Below are positions 42,778-50,971 of a stretch of DNA of 64,000 bases, one piece after another. Below the pieces are notes generated by a model. That model was not told the origin of the DNA, searched no databases, and saw only the letters and a program-made list of their open reading frames with translations. Source of the DNA: JBBPZK01 sp965219175 (GTDB lineage Bacteria; Actinomycetota; Rubrobacteria; Rubrobacterales; Rubrobacteraceae); the NCBI GenBank assembly GCA_965219175.1, contig CBDCNI010000001.1:3325551-3389550 (forward strand), read 5' to 3'. Every line of letters starts with the position of its first letter. Position 1 is the stretch's first letter. The position numbers and the translations under genes are program-made.

Positions 42778-43257
42778 ATGGACGAAGAGCGGGCGAGTTA
42801 CGCGGAGGATTTCGGGCTTCTTTTCGAGGGGTTTGGGCTGCCGCGGATGGTGGGGCGGGTTCTGGGGGCACTTTTGACCTCTACGGAACCGGAGCTTTCG
42901 GCAGAGGAGTTGGCTGAGGCTCTTCGGGCGAGCCGGGGTTCTATCAGTTCGGCGACGCGGGCGCTGGTCGCGATGGGTCTCATACAGCGGCGCACCAGGC
43001 CGGGGCAGCGGCGGGATTACTTCCGGATGAAGCCGAACGCCTGGGACGAGTTGATGCGTCGTGAGTTGGAGAGCCTCTCCAGGTTCCGCCGGATGGCCGA
43101 GAGAGGTTTAGAGATCGTGGATTCCGACGGCGACGACGCCCGGCGAAACCTGGAGGAGTTGCGCGACTTCTACGCCTATTGGGAGAGAGAGTTACCTGCC
43201 GTCTTGGATCGGTGGGAGAAAAGCAAGAAAGAGGAGGCTTCATGGGCGCAGTCATAG
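42778..43257 (+). CDS. MarR/GbsR-family transcriptional regulator
   Basis: About 159 residues from ATG 42778 after TGGAGGTAGTTG. EDFGLLFEGFGLPRMVGRVL opens the GbsR-like winged helix; LSAEELAEALRASRGSISSA forms the recognition region and a wing follows (RTRPGQRRDYFRMKP). The C-terminal third is a charged helix for dimerisation. The ABC ATPase start lies inside its 3' end (16-base overlap), so it is the first gene of the exporter operon, probably repressing it through the upstream palindrome. Confidence 0.86.
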   Translation: MDEERASYAEDFGLLFEGFGLPRMVGRVLGALLTSTEPELSAEELAEALRASRGSISSATRALVAMGLIQRRTRPGQRRDYFRMKPNAWDELMRRELESLSRFRRMAERGLEIVDSDGDDARRNLEELRDFYAYWERELPAVLDRWEKSKKEEASWAQS

Positions 43258-44210
43258 AAACCAACGGGCTGACCAAGACCTACGGTAGAGACCGGGGCAT
43301 AAGGAACGTGGACCTTACCGTAAACGAGGGAGAAGTCTTCGGGTTTCTCGGCCCGAACGGCGCCGGCAAGACGACCACCGTTAGAACGCTCCTGGGCTTC
43401 ATGAAGCCTACCGATGGGCGGGCCGAGGTCTTCGGGATGGACATCGAGAAAGATAGTGTCGCCATCCGGTCGATGGTCGGCAACCTACCGGGCGAGTTCA
43501 CGCTGGAGGATAGGATGACCGGGGATCAACTCTTGAAATTCTTCGCCCGCCTTCGGGGAGTAAAAAACCTCGACTACGCTTATGAGATAGTCGGGCGTAT
43601 CGACGCGGACATGGGGCGTCCGATGCGGCGTCTGAGCCGTGGGAACAAGCAGAAGATCGGGCTGGTTCAGGCCATGTTCCACAAGCCGCCGCTCCTCATC
43701 CTCGACGAGCCGACCGGCGGTCTTGATCCCCTGGTGCAGGAAGAGTTCCTGAAGATCATCAGCGAGGTCAAAGAGGAAGGCAGGACCGTCTTCTTTTCCT
43801 CGCACACGCTGAACGAGGTCGAGCGGATCTGCGACCGGGTCGGTATCATCCGCGAGGGCGAACTAACCGCCGTGGAGACCACGGACAACCTGATAAACAA
43901 ATCCTTCCGGCACGTAAGCCTCACCTTCGCCGATCCACTCGGAGGCGAGGAGGCGGAGCGCTTCGAGAACCTCGAAGGCGTGGACGGGTTCGACAGAGAC
44001 GGCGCGCGGCTCATCTTCGACCTGCACGGCAGCCTGGACGACATGATAAAGCTCGCCTCCCGCCACGAGTTGGTGGACATGATGTACGAGCGCCCGAGCC
44101 TGGAGGAAATCTTCCTGGCCTACTACAGCAACAAGGAGGATGACCGGAGTAAGGCCGACGGCGAGGCGATCGCAGGGACGCGCGCGCAAACCGTTGGGAA
44201 GGGAGCGTAG
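43242..44210 (+). CDS. ABC exporter ATP-binding protein
   Basis: 322 residues from ATG 43242 after GAGGAGGCTTC. Walker A GPNGAGKTTT, signature LSRGNKQKIGL (the LSRGN form typical of drug-type ABC-2 systems), Walker B LLILDEPTGGLDPL and H-loop FFSSHTLNEVERICDR. The last 90 residues form the usual accessory domain ending in SLEEIFLAYY. It energises the two permeases downstream, in a DrrA-like antibiotic/drug exporter organisation. Confidence 0.9.
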   Translation: MGAVIETNGLTKTYGRDRGIRNVDLTVNEGEVFGFLGPNGAGKTTTVRTLLGFMKPTDGRAEVFGMDIEKDSVAIRSMVGNLPGEFTLEDRMTGDQLLKFFARLRGVKNLDYAYEIVGRIDADMGRPMRRLSRGNKQKIGLVQAMFHKPPLLILDEPTGGLDPLVQEEFLKIISEVKEEGRTVFFSSHTLNEVERICDRVGIIREGELTAVETTDNLINKSFRHVSLTFADPLGGEEAERFENLEGVDGFDRDGARLIFDLHGSLDDMIKLASRHELVDMMYERPSLEEIFLAYYSNKEDDRSKADGEAIAGTRAQTVGKGA

Positions 44211-44212
44211 CG

Positions 44213-45079
44213 ATGAGCACCGCCCAGGCCCAACGAAGAAACGAAGCCCCGAGAGTAGCGGACAAGCTGGGTGGCGGACGTACCCTCGCGGTGTTGCTCA
44301 GACACGTCCTGAGCCTCCAGGCCAGAAGCGTCGCCATCTGGGGCGTGCTGCTGGGGCTCTCCGGCTTGATGATGGTCTCCATCTTCCCCGCCATAGCGGA
44401 CGGGCCAGCGCTCCAAAAGCTCGGCGACTCGATGCCGAAGGGCTTCATGCAGGCTGCGGGGGTCGAAGACATCGCTAGCATGGGAACCATTACAGGCTTT
44501 CTCCAGGCCGAGCTCTTCGGCCTCATAGTGCCGCTGGCCCTGCCATTCTTCGCCATTTTGGTCGCCGCGAATGCCATCGCCGGAGCCGAGGAGAACGGCA
44601 CTATAGACGTGCTGATAAGCAACCCTCTGCCACGTTGGCAGCTCGTTGCGGCCTACTTCGTCTCGACGGCAGTCTCGCTCGGGGGCATCCTGGCGATCTT
44701 CGGCCTCTTTCTGTGGGGCTCGGCCCAGCTCTTCGACATAAAACTCCCGATAGGAACGGTTGCCGGGGGAGTCTTCGGGGCGTGGCCTTTTGCCCTCTTC
44801 TTCAGTGGGCTCGCCATGCTGGCTTCGGCTATCTTCCACCGCAGAATACTCGCGATAGGTATTTCGGGCGCCGTGCTCTTCGGGATGTACTTCCTGAACG
44901 TCGTGGGCGGGTTGGTAGAAGACCTCGGGTTCTTGAAGGACTTCTCCGCGATCCACTACTACGGCTCACCCATAACGGACGGCATAGATTGGGCCAACTT
45001 CGCCGGCCTGACCGGGGCCGCCCTGATCCTGGCGGCCGCAGCGACCCTCGCCTTCCAGAAGCGCGACATCTACACGTAA
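44213..45079 (+). CDS. ABC-2 type exporter permease 1
   Basis: 288 residues with six hydrophobic helices. Landmarks: RSVAIWGVLLGLSGLMMVSI, ANAIAGAEENGTIDVLISNP then LPRWQLVAAYFVS, and the C-terminal DWANFAGLTGAALI with AFQKRDIYT. It starts two bases after the ATPase stop. The nearly parallel protein at 45108 (same helices, same terminal RRDIYT/KRDIYT) shows a tandem duplication that gave a heterodimeric membrane unit. Confidence 0.85.
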   Translation: MSTAQAQRRNEAPRVADKLGGGRTLAVLLRHVLSLQARSVAIWGVLLGLSGLMMVSIFPAIADGPALQKLGDSMPKGFMQAAGVEDIASMGTITGFLQAELFGLIVPLALPFFAILVAANAIAGAEENGTIDVLISNPLPRWQLVAAYFVSTAVSLGGILAIFGLFLWGSAQLFDIKLPIGTVAGGVFGAWPFALFFSGLAMLASAIFHRRILAIGISGAVLFGMYFLNVVGGLVEDLGFLKDFSAIHYYGSPITDGIDWANFAGLTGAALILAAAATLAFQKRDIYT

Positions 45080-45107
45080 ACGAGAGACTTTGGGAAAGGC
45101 ACGACAA

Positions 45108-45974
45108 ATGAGCGTTGGACAAGCACAAAAACAACGAGGAACCGCTTACCGTAGGGCGGAGAGCCCCGGCGCGCTCACGAAGCTACTCGCATTGGCCGGC
45201 CAAGACATAAGACTGCGGGCGCGCGGGATGCTTATCTGGGGAATGGTTCTGGGAGCCCTGGGGGCTTTGTTCGTGGCGATTTGGCCCACTTTCGAGAACA
45301 ATCCGGGGATCAAGCAACTGTACAGCAGCATGCCCCAGGCGATGCTGGACCTCTTCGGCTACGGGCCAGGCGCCTTTAGCTCGGTAGAGGGTCTCCTAGA
45401 CGGAGAGATGCTCGGCTTCATGACACCGCTCGCGCTCTCTATCTTCGCGATACTGGTAGCTTCCTCGGCCCTCGCCGGAGCCGAAGAGGAAGGCGCCATA
45501 GACATACTCATGGGGAATCCTCTCTCTCGCTGGCAACTCGTGGGGAGCCGCTTTCTCTCAGCAGCGGCGCTGGTATTTGGAATAGTCGCGGTCATGGGCC
45601 TCATCACCTGGGTCACCGCGCTCATCTTGGGCGTGGACCTCTCTTTCGAGTCGATGGCGGCCAGCTCCCTGAGCCTGTGGCCTTTGGCCCTCTTTTTCGG
45701 TGGGATCGCAATGCTGTGCTCGGCGATCTTCCATCGGCGTCTTTTGGCTATAGCGATGCCGCTGGCCTTACTGGTGGTGATGTACTTCGTTGACGGGTTG
45801 GCTAGCTCGGTAGAGTTCCTGGATACCATCCAGCCGCTCTCGGCCTTTTACTACTACGGCTCGGCCATCCAGGCCGGCATTGACTGGACAAACTTCGCGG
45901 GGCTTACGGCGGTCACGCTGGTGCTGGTGGGATCCGCGATCGCCATCTTCCAGCGGCGAGATATCTACACGTAG
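45108..45974 (+). CDS. ABC-2 type exporter permease 2
   Basis: 288 residues from ATG 45108; an in-frame TTG at 45090 is weaker. Paralogous to the preceding gene: SSALAGAEEEGAIDILMGNP, LSRWQLVGSRFLSAA and DWTNFAGLTAVTLVLVG ending QRRDIYT. Six hydrophobic helices. Together with permease 1 and the ATPase it probably exports a hydrophobic compound. No resistance enzyme or biosynthetic gene nearby indicates the substrate. Confidence 0.85.
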   Translation: MSVGQAQKQRGTAYRRAESPGALTKLLALAGQDIRLRARGMLIWGMVLGALGALFVAIWPTFENNPGIKQLYSSMPQAMLDLFGYGPGAFSSVEGLLDGEMLGFMTPLALSIFAILVASSALAGAEEEGAIDILMGNPLSRWQLVGSRFLSAAALVFGIVAVMGLITWVTALILGVDLSFESMAASSLSLWPLALFFGGIAMLCSAIFHRRLLAIAMPLALLVVMYFVDGLASSVEFLDTIQPLSAFYYYGSAIQAGIDWTNFAGLTAVTLVLVGSAIAIFQRRDIYT

Positions 45975-46013
45975 GTTCACGGTAGAGTAAGTAAACACGA
46001 ACAGGAGACGACT

Positions 46014-46325
46014 GTGTTGACAAAATTGGACCAAAGCAAGGGAAACGTGCTGGGCTACGAGATGGAGGGGAAGGTGACAGAGAAGGAGTTCGAGGCCCTC
46101 TCCGAGGAGTTCAAGACGGCGGTCGCGGAGCACGGCGAGGTTCGGCTGCTCGTTCGGATCCCGGAGATACCAGGGGTCGAGCCCGGCGCCATGTTGGAGG
46201 ACCTGAAGCTCGCCCCATACGCGAGCGACATCGAGCGCTACGCCATCGTGAGTGACATCAACGCCGCAGGATGGGCCGAGTCGCTCGGTAACGCGCTGAT
46301 CGGCGGCGAGATAAAGCACTTCTAG
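46014..46325 (+). CDS. SpoIIAA-like (STAS-fold) small protein
   Basis: 103 residues from GTG 46014 after AGGAGACGACT. GYEMEGKVTEKEFEALSEEF, then VRLLVRIPEIPGVEPGAMLED and YAIVSDINAAGWAESL fit the SpoIIAA-like family (PF11964), soluble STAS-fold proteins linked to lipid or stress responses. It is 39 bases after the ABC operon and about 100 bases before the heliorhodopsin; whether it belongs with either is open. Confidence 0.75.
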   Translation: MLTKLDQSKGNVLGYEMEGKVTEKEFEALSEEFKTAVAEHGEVRLLVRIPEIPGVEPGAMLEDLKLAPYASDIERYAIVSDINAAGWAESLGNALIGGEIKHF

Positions 46326-46422
46326 GACTCGCGGTACGAGGAGGCGTGGCGCTGGGTTCAAGCGTGATCCAGGCCGTGCCGCCCACAATAGCTACTCACA
46401 CTAACCTGACAAGGAGCCCCCG

Positions 46423-47220
46423 ATGAGCACAACCGACACCCCAACAACCGGAACTACCGCAACAGCTACCGGACTCACCGATGATCGATTGAGGAGGCTG
46501 CGGATCTGGAACCTGGCCCTCACGGTCCTGCACGCCGTCCAGGCGGTGGTGGTGCTCGTACTTGCCAGTGACTTCGCCATCACCATCACCTCCTCCTTTC
46601 CCGCCGGACCGCCCGGCACCGCCGTGCCGGCTCCCGAGGCGTTGTTCGACGTGCGAGTCGGGGTCGCCATCGCCGTGTTTTTGGGACTCGCCGCCCTCGA
46701 CCATTTGCTCACCTCAACCGTGTTCCGGACCCGCTACGAGACGGACCTGCGCGGTGGGATCAACCGCTTCCGCTGGCTCGAATACTCTCTTAGCTCTACG
46801 CTGATGGTGCTGCTCGTCAGCTTCTACGCCGGCATCACCGGTATCGCCGCCATCATCGGGATAATCGGGGCCAACGTGGCGATGATCTTGTTCGGGTGGC
46901 TGCAGGAGAAGATGAACCCGCCCGGCCGCACCACCACCACGATGATGCCGTTCTGGTTCGGTACCCTGGTCGGTTTGGCCCCCTGGGTGGCAATCACCGT
47001 GAACTTCGTGGGCGCAGAGACCGTCCCGACGTTTGTCTACGGGATATTCTTCTCTCTGTTCGCCTTCTTCATGAGCTTCGCCGTCAACCAGTGGCTCCAG
47101 TACCGGCAGGTCGGTCCCTGGCGCAGCTATGCTTTCGGTGAGACCGCCTACCTGGTTTTGAGCCTCGCCGCGAAGTCGGCGCTGGCTTGGCAGATCTTCG
47201 CCGGCTCCCTGGCGGGCTGA
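46423..47220 (+). CDS. Heliorhodopsin
   Basis: 265 residues, seven hydrophobic helices, start ATG 46423 after ACAAGGAGCCCCCG. Diagnostic blocks: FRWLEYSLSSTLMVLL in TM3 with Glu120 (the counterion Glu of heliorhodopsins) and YLVLSLAAKSALAWQIFAG in TM7 with Lys251, the expected retinal Schiff-base lysine. Heliorhodopsins have inverted topology relative to type 1 rhodopsins and no pump activity in most cases; sensory, enzyme-regulating and transport roles have been proposed. The downstream TetR gene follows closely. No carotenoid or retinal genes are in the window. Confidence 0.88.
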   Translation: MSTTDTPTTGTTATATGLTDDRLRRLRIWNLALTVLHAVQAVVVLVLASDFAITITSSFPAGPPGTAVPAPEALFDVRVGVAIAVFLGLAALDHLLTSTVFRTRYETDLRGGINRFRWLEYSLSSTLMVLLVSFYAGITGIAAIIGIIGANVAMILFGWLQEKMNPPGRTTTTMMPFWFGTLVGLAPWVAITVNFVGAETVPTFVYGIFFSLFAFFMSFAVNQWLQYRQVGPWRSYAFGETAYLVLSLAAKSALAWQIFAGSLAG

Positions 47221-47252
47221 GGTTAGGGTGCAATGCCGAACGACTGGCCGTG

Positions 47253-47870
47253 GTGAGTGAGGAGGAGTGGATCGAGAACCTCGCTGAGGATCTGGACCCA
47301 TCCACGAATATGGAGATAGAGACCTTTGAGGCCGGCCAGAGAGAATGCCTGGTAGAAGGGGGACCGGAGAGATTTGGGGTTCCCGAAGTTGCCGAGAGAG
47401 CTGGGGTACACAAGACCTCCATCTACCGGAGGTGGGGGGATGCAGGGTCGCTGCTGCTGGACGCGCTACTCTCTCGGGCGGGCGAAGAGTTGCCGGTACC
47501 GGATACGGGATCGCTAGAGGAGGACCTTCTCAGGCTGGTTGAGGAGGTGGCGGCTTTTCTCGAAGGGGCTCTGGGCGGGGCTCTGGCACGGATGGCCGTC
47601 TCCATGGTCAGCAACGAGGATCTGGTGGCGGCGCGGCGCGAGTACTTCTCCGGGAGATTCGCCCGGGTTGCCGAAGTGTTCGAGAGGGCTGTAGAGCGGG
47701 AGGAGTTGCCAGCGGGGACCGATCCTCACTTGGCGCTTGAAGCTCTTGTTGGGCCGCTTTATCTACGGGTACTAGTCACCGGAGAACCTCTGGACGAAGA
47801 TTTTCAGAAGGCCGTAGTGGAGATCGTGCTGGGCGGACTCCGTGCGACGAAAGGTTTGAGCGCCGACTGA
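47253..47870 (+). CDS. TetR-family transcriptional regulator
   Basis: About 205 residues if GTG 47253 is used; ATG 47310 would also leave the DNA-binding helices intact. The helix-turn-helix reads FGVPEVAERAGVHKTSIYRR followed by WGDAGSLLLDALLSRAGEEL, standard for TetR/AcrR. Helix 1 (AGQRECLVEGG) looks unusual, lacking the normal AALELLAE, so the N-terminus may contain a sequence change. It follows the heliorhodopsin by about 30 bases in the same direction and may control it. Confidence 0.75.
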   Translation: MSEEEWIENLAEDLDPSTNMEIETFEAGQRECLVEGGPERFGVPEVAERAGVHKTSIYRRWGDAGSLLLDALLSRAGEELPVPDTGSLEEDLLRLVEEVAAFLEGALGGALARMAVSMVSNEDLVAARREYFSGRFARVAEVFERAVEREELPAGTDPHLALEALVGPLYLRVLVTGEPLDEDFQKAVVEIVLGGLRATKGLSAD

Positions 47871-48022
47871 CCGACGCTTCTCAAAGACACTTGATTAGTT
47901 GAAAAAGAAGCTCAGCTTGCACTTTAACCTCTGGACGGCACGAGGCCGTTCTTGCCTTGTCACGCCTGCAGGCTACTTAGTTGTCACAGTCGTCATCGAG
48001 AAAATCTGCTGCAAGCACTTGT

Positions 48023-48062
48023 ATAACTAATGTTGTTAGTATATAACTATTTGTGTTAGTTA
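48023..48062 (+). promoter_or_regulatory. Two tandem 20-base operator-like repeats
   Basis: Adjacent units ATAACTAATGTTGTTAGTAT and ATAACTATTTGTGTTAGTTA agree at most positions and each is internally dyad-symmetric (ACTAA/TTAGT; TAACTA/TAGTTA). They sit just before the DUF4260 gene, in an AT-rich patch. TetR-family proteins often bind paired operators like this; the regulator at 48565, behind the DUF4260 gene, is the best candidate. Confidence 0.55.
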
Positions 48063-48096
48063 ATCGAGTGGGATGAGGTCCCGCGGAGAGGAGTCG

Positions 48097-48522
48097 ATGA
48101 TGGAGACGACTGTGGACCGAGAGCGGCGAGAGGCGCGGGTGGCAGAGAGGGATTCGGGGGCATTCTTTTTAGCGCGCCCGGCGGTGTTGCTGAGGGCCGA
48201 GGCGGTGGCGATGCTGGCCGCGAGTGTGACGCTGTACTGGTTGAATGGGGAGAGTTGGTGGCTGTTCGCGTTGCTGTTGTTGGCGCCCGATGCGTCGATG
48301 CTGGGATACCTGGCGGGGCCAAAGGTCGGGGCGGCAGTCTACAATACCTTCCACTCCTATCCGCTACCCGCAGCTTTGGGTATCTTTGGTCTATTGGTAG
48401 GAGTTCCGCTCGCTGTCGCAGTTTCCCTGATTTGGTTTGCCCACATCGGTATGGACCGAGCAATAGGATATGGGCTGAAGTATGAGAGTGGGTTCAAGGA
48501 TACTCACCTGGGGCGAGTATGA
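48097..48522 (+). CDS. DUF4260 family membrane protein
   Basis: About 141 residues. I start at ATG 48097 (GGAGAGGAGTCG upstream); ATG 48073 is also in frame. LLRAEAVAMLAASVTLYWLN, WWLFALLLLAPDASMLGYLA, GPKVGAAVYNTFHSYPLPAA and IGYGLKYESGFKDTHLGRV are the full DUF4260 pattern, with about four helices. Function unknown, often paired with a TetR gene, as here (48565). Confidence 0.82.
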   Translation: MMETTVDRERREARVAERDSGAFFLARPAVLLRAEAVAMLAASVTLYWLNGESWWLFALLLLAPDASMLGYLAGPKVGAAVYNTFHSYPLPAALGIFGLLVGVPLAVAVSLIWFAHIGMDRAIGYGLKYESGFKDTHLGRV

Positions 48523-48564
48523 AGCTTGTCGTAGAACTCTCTGGCAGCTTCACCGCCTTTGGGT

Positions 48565-49167
48565 ATGTCTCCTAGAGCAGGTCTGAACAGGGCGGTGGTC
48601 GTGGAGGCCGCCGCTGCCCTGGCCGACGAAGTAGGGGCGGGTGGGGAGCTGTCGCTGGCCCGACTCGCCGAGCGCCTCGGTGTCCGCAAGCCCTCACTCT
48701 ACAACCACGTCGGCGGAGTCGGGGATCTTAGGCGCGAGTTGGCCCTCGTGGGCATGCGAGAGCTGGGATGGAGTCTCTCTCGCGCTGCTGTCGGCAGGTC
48801 GGGCGAGGAGGGGCTCTTTGCGCTCGCGGAAGCCTACCGCCGCTTCGTCAAACAGAGGCCGGGTCTCTACGAGGCAACGGTCAGGTCCTACCGACTCTAC
48901 GCTCCCAACGACCCGGAATTAGGAGCAGCCGAGGCGGAGGCGCTAGAGCCGGTATTGGCCGTTCTCGACTCTTGCGGCATTGGCGGCGATGAGGAGGCTA
49001 TCCACGCGACAAGAGGCTTGAGGAGCATAGCCCACGGCTTCGCCACGCTGGAGGAGAGCGAGGGATTCGGCATAGACGTGGATAAGGACGAGAGCTTCCG
49101 CAGGTTGGTGCGTGCGTTCGTCGACGGGCTTGACGGAAGGCCACAATCTGAGACTCCCGGTACTTAG
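48565..49167 (+). CDS. TetR/AcrR-family regulator with TetR_C (WHG) domain
   Basis: 200 residues from ATG 48565. VVVEAAAALADEVGAGGELS then LARLAERLGVRKPSLYNHVG is the DNA-binding domain; the C-terminal part (EGLFALAEAYRRFVKQRPGL, IHATRGLRSIAHGFATLEES) matches the WHG-type TetR C-terminal domain. It lies 42 bases after DUF4260 and likely regulates that unit through the tandem 20-base repeats at 48023-48062. Confidence 0.84.
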   Translation: MSPRAGLNRAVVVEAAAALADEVGAGGELSLARLAERLGVRKPSLYNHVGGVGDLRRELALVGMRELGWSLSRAAVGRSGEEGLFALAEAYRRFVKQRPGLYEATVRSYRLYAPNDPELGAAEAEALEPVLAVLDSCGIGGDEEAIHATRGLRSIAHGFATLEESEGFGIDVDKDESFRRLVRAFVDGLDGRPQSETPGT

Positions 49168-49171
49168 GAGC

Positions 49172-49435
49172 GTGGACGTTCAACTGAGGGGCGAGTGGTT
49201 GCGGAGGCTCCGCGAGCACTACTACAGTCATCTCAAATACCGAAGGGACCCCCTCTTCGAGCTCTGCGACGCCATGCTCTCTACCGGCTACTTTGTGGGT
49301 GCGCCCGTGAATTTGAGTCTGGCGCCAGTCCACCGCCCCGGCTGGGGCAGTCTCTACGCAGCCTTGAATGAGGGACGCATCAATGAAGAGGCACTGCGGG
49401 ACCTGCTCGCCCACCACCCGCTGGTACGGGGTGTA
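49172..49435 (+). pseudogene. Transposase N-terminal fragment (NF041680-like)
   Basis: The frame reads EWLRRLREHYYSHLKYRRDP, LFELCDAMLSTGYFVGAPVN, LSLAPVHRPGWGSLYAALNE and INEEALRDLLAHHPL. This closely resembles the first about 85 residues of a family of actinobacterial DDE transposases (recalled as NF041680, IS701-like). The catalytic region that should follow is missing; after HHPLV the sequence is unrelated and stops at 49501. A truncated relic. Confidence 0.6.
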
Positions 49436-49780
49436 TCCTCGTGCGAAAACCTCCGAGTAGTACAGTCTTTCCGGTTGGCAACACTCGGAGGCCGTCCGTA
49501 GGGTTTCATCTACGTCTCTAAGCGCGCAGGACCATCCGCAGCGCGGTTCTCACGGCCAAAGGCTCTTACTCGGTCGCCATCATGGCTATGAGGCTCAAGG
49601 CCGTTACTGAATAGTGGCGGGCCAGCCGCTTTGAGACAGCGATGCTATAGCCTTCCTTGCAGACCTCAAATATGTCCTGGTGCTCAGCCGTGCTCTTCCC
49701 AAGCGCGTGCGGTATCCAGCATGAAGGCCCGCCGGTAGCGCTCTGCGTGATCGTAGAGTTGCGAGATCGTGGACACTATC
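49436..49780. other. Gap behind the AI-2E permease gene; only short unassigned frames
   Basis: No gene recognised. Two short minus-strand stretches look protein-like: QLYDHAERYRRAFMLDTARA, ending in a stop near 49688, and VCKEGYSIAVSKRLARHYSV, ending at TAA 49566. They are in different frames and could be pieces of one frameshifted gene, but I cannot name a family. Confidence 0.3.
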
Positions 49781-50929
49781 CTATCGTCGGAGGGCACTCC
49801 TGTCGTTGGAGCGTTTGAGGAAACCGAGGACGATGCGCAATAGCCTGGGTCTGTTCTTGGGTGCTTGATCGGTCTTCGGCGGAGGGTTTGGGTCCACGCC
49901 CGAGCGGTCCATCCTCTCGACCCACAGGCGACGAACGAGGACTTGCGAGATAGCGGCCAGGGGAGTGGCGAGCACGAGACCGGCGACCCCGAAGAGGAGG
50001 CTAGATACGAAGAGGGCGAAGACGACGAGGGCCGGTTGCACAAACACCGCCCGCCTCATCAGGAACGGGTAGATCAAACCCTGCTCGACCTGCTGCAGCA
50101 GGATGTAGGCAACGACTACCCACACGGCGTCTAATGGGTTGTTCGCCAGAGCTAGCAGCACCGGGGGGATGAGTGAGATGGCGAAGCCGACGTAAGGGAT
50201 GAAGCCGAGTACACCGGAGATGAGCCCTAGCAACAGGGCGTACGGCACACCGATGGTCCAGAGCGTTATCGCCGAGAGCACCCCCATGATCGCCATATCC
50301 GCGAGTTGACCCAGGAACCACCTCTGTACGGTCTCGTACATCTCGTCCAGGATCTCCCGGACCCGCTGCCGCCGAACCGCCGGGAACAGGGCGATAAAAC
50401 CGTTTACCAGCGGCGCGGGGTAGAGGACGGCGAAGAGGCCCGTGAGGAGTACCACGATCCCGGATGAGAGCAGGCTGGCGGCGGAAGTGCCGAAGCTGAG
50501 AACCGTACTTACAGAGAGGCCCGAACTCTGCAACACTTCGGAAAGCCGGGTTGGATCCAGGAGTGAAGATAGACCGCCTCCAAGACCAAGAGGCAATCCC
50601 TCGACGAAGCCCTGAACCTCTGTCAGTAGCGTCGGCAAGTTACCGGTCAGCCGCTGGGCCTGGGCCAACAGAGGGGTCGCGGGGATTTGCGCTAGTTGCA
50701 GCAGCAGGAAAAGCACCACCGCCACCGTCAAAAGCCCCCAAGCTCGACCAAGTCCCCGGCGGGCCAGGTAGTCAACCGGGGCGCTGAGAATGACAGTGAA
50801 GAGCAGCGTCATCAGTGAGACCACCACGATCACGCGGATGGGATAGACGAAGTAAATTCCGAGCGGCACCGCGACCAGTAAAGAGACGCCGACGTATGCT
50901 CTCCAAACCTGTTTATTGGACTGTTCCAT
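49781..50929 (-). CDS. AI-2E family transporter, paralogue B
   Basis: 382 residues. Hydrophobic N-terminal pair, a long extracytoplasmic helical region (about 100-160), and the conserved C-terminal half: IGVPYALLLGLISGVLGFIP, YVGFAISLIPPVLLALANNP, LQQVEQGLIYPFLMRRAVFV. It is clearly more distant from the two other AI-2E proteins here, which suggests an older divergence. ATG after GAAGGAGTTTCG. Substrate unknown. Confidence 0.85.
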   Translation of the reverse strand: MEQSNKQVWRAYVGVSLLVAVPLGIYFVYPIRVIVVVSLMTLLFTVILSAPVDYLARRGLGRAWGLLTVAVVLFLLLQLAQIPATPLLAQAQRLTGNLPTLLTEVQGFVEGLPLGLGGGLSSLLDPTRLSEVLQSSGLSVSTVLSFGTSAASLLSSGIVVLLTGLFAVLYPAPLVNGFIALFPAVRRQRVREILDEMYETVQRWFLGQLADMAIMGVLSAITLWTIGVPYALLLGLISGVLGFIPYVGFAISLIPPVLLALANNPLDAVWVVVAYILLQQVEQGLIYPFLMRRAVFVQPALVVFALFVSSLLFGVAGLVLATPLAAISQVLVRRLWVERMDRSGVDPNPPPKTDQAPKNRPRLLRIVLGFLKRSNDRSALRR

Positions 50930-50971
50930 CGAAACTCCTTCCCGAAGTAGACATCCTACACGGTCGCAAGC

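Noticed and set aside
47233..47256. Seven-codon frame MPNDWPW before the TetR gene
   Set aside because: Not repeated and only a weak ribosome site (GAGG); nothing distinguishes it from chance, unlike the duplicated MIEGGGRTW frames.
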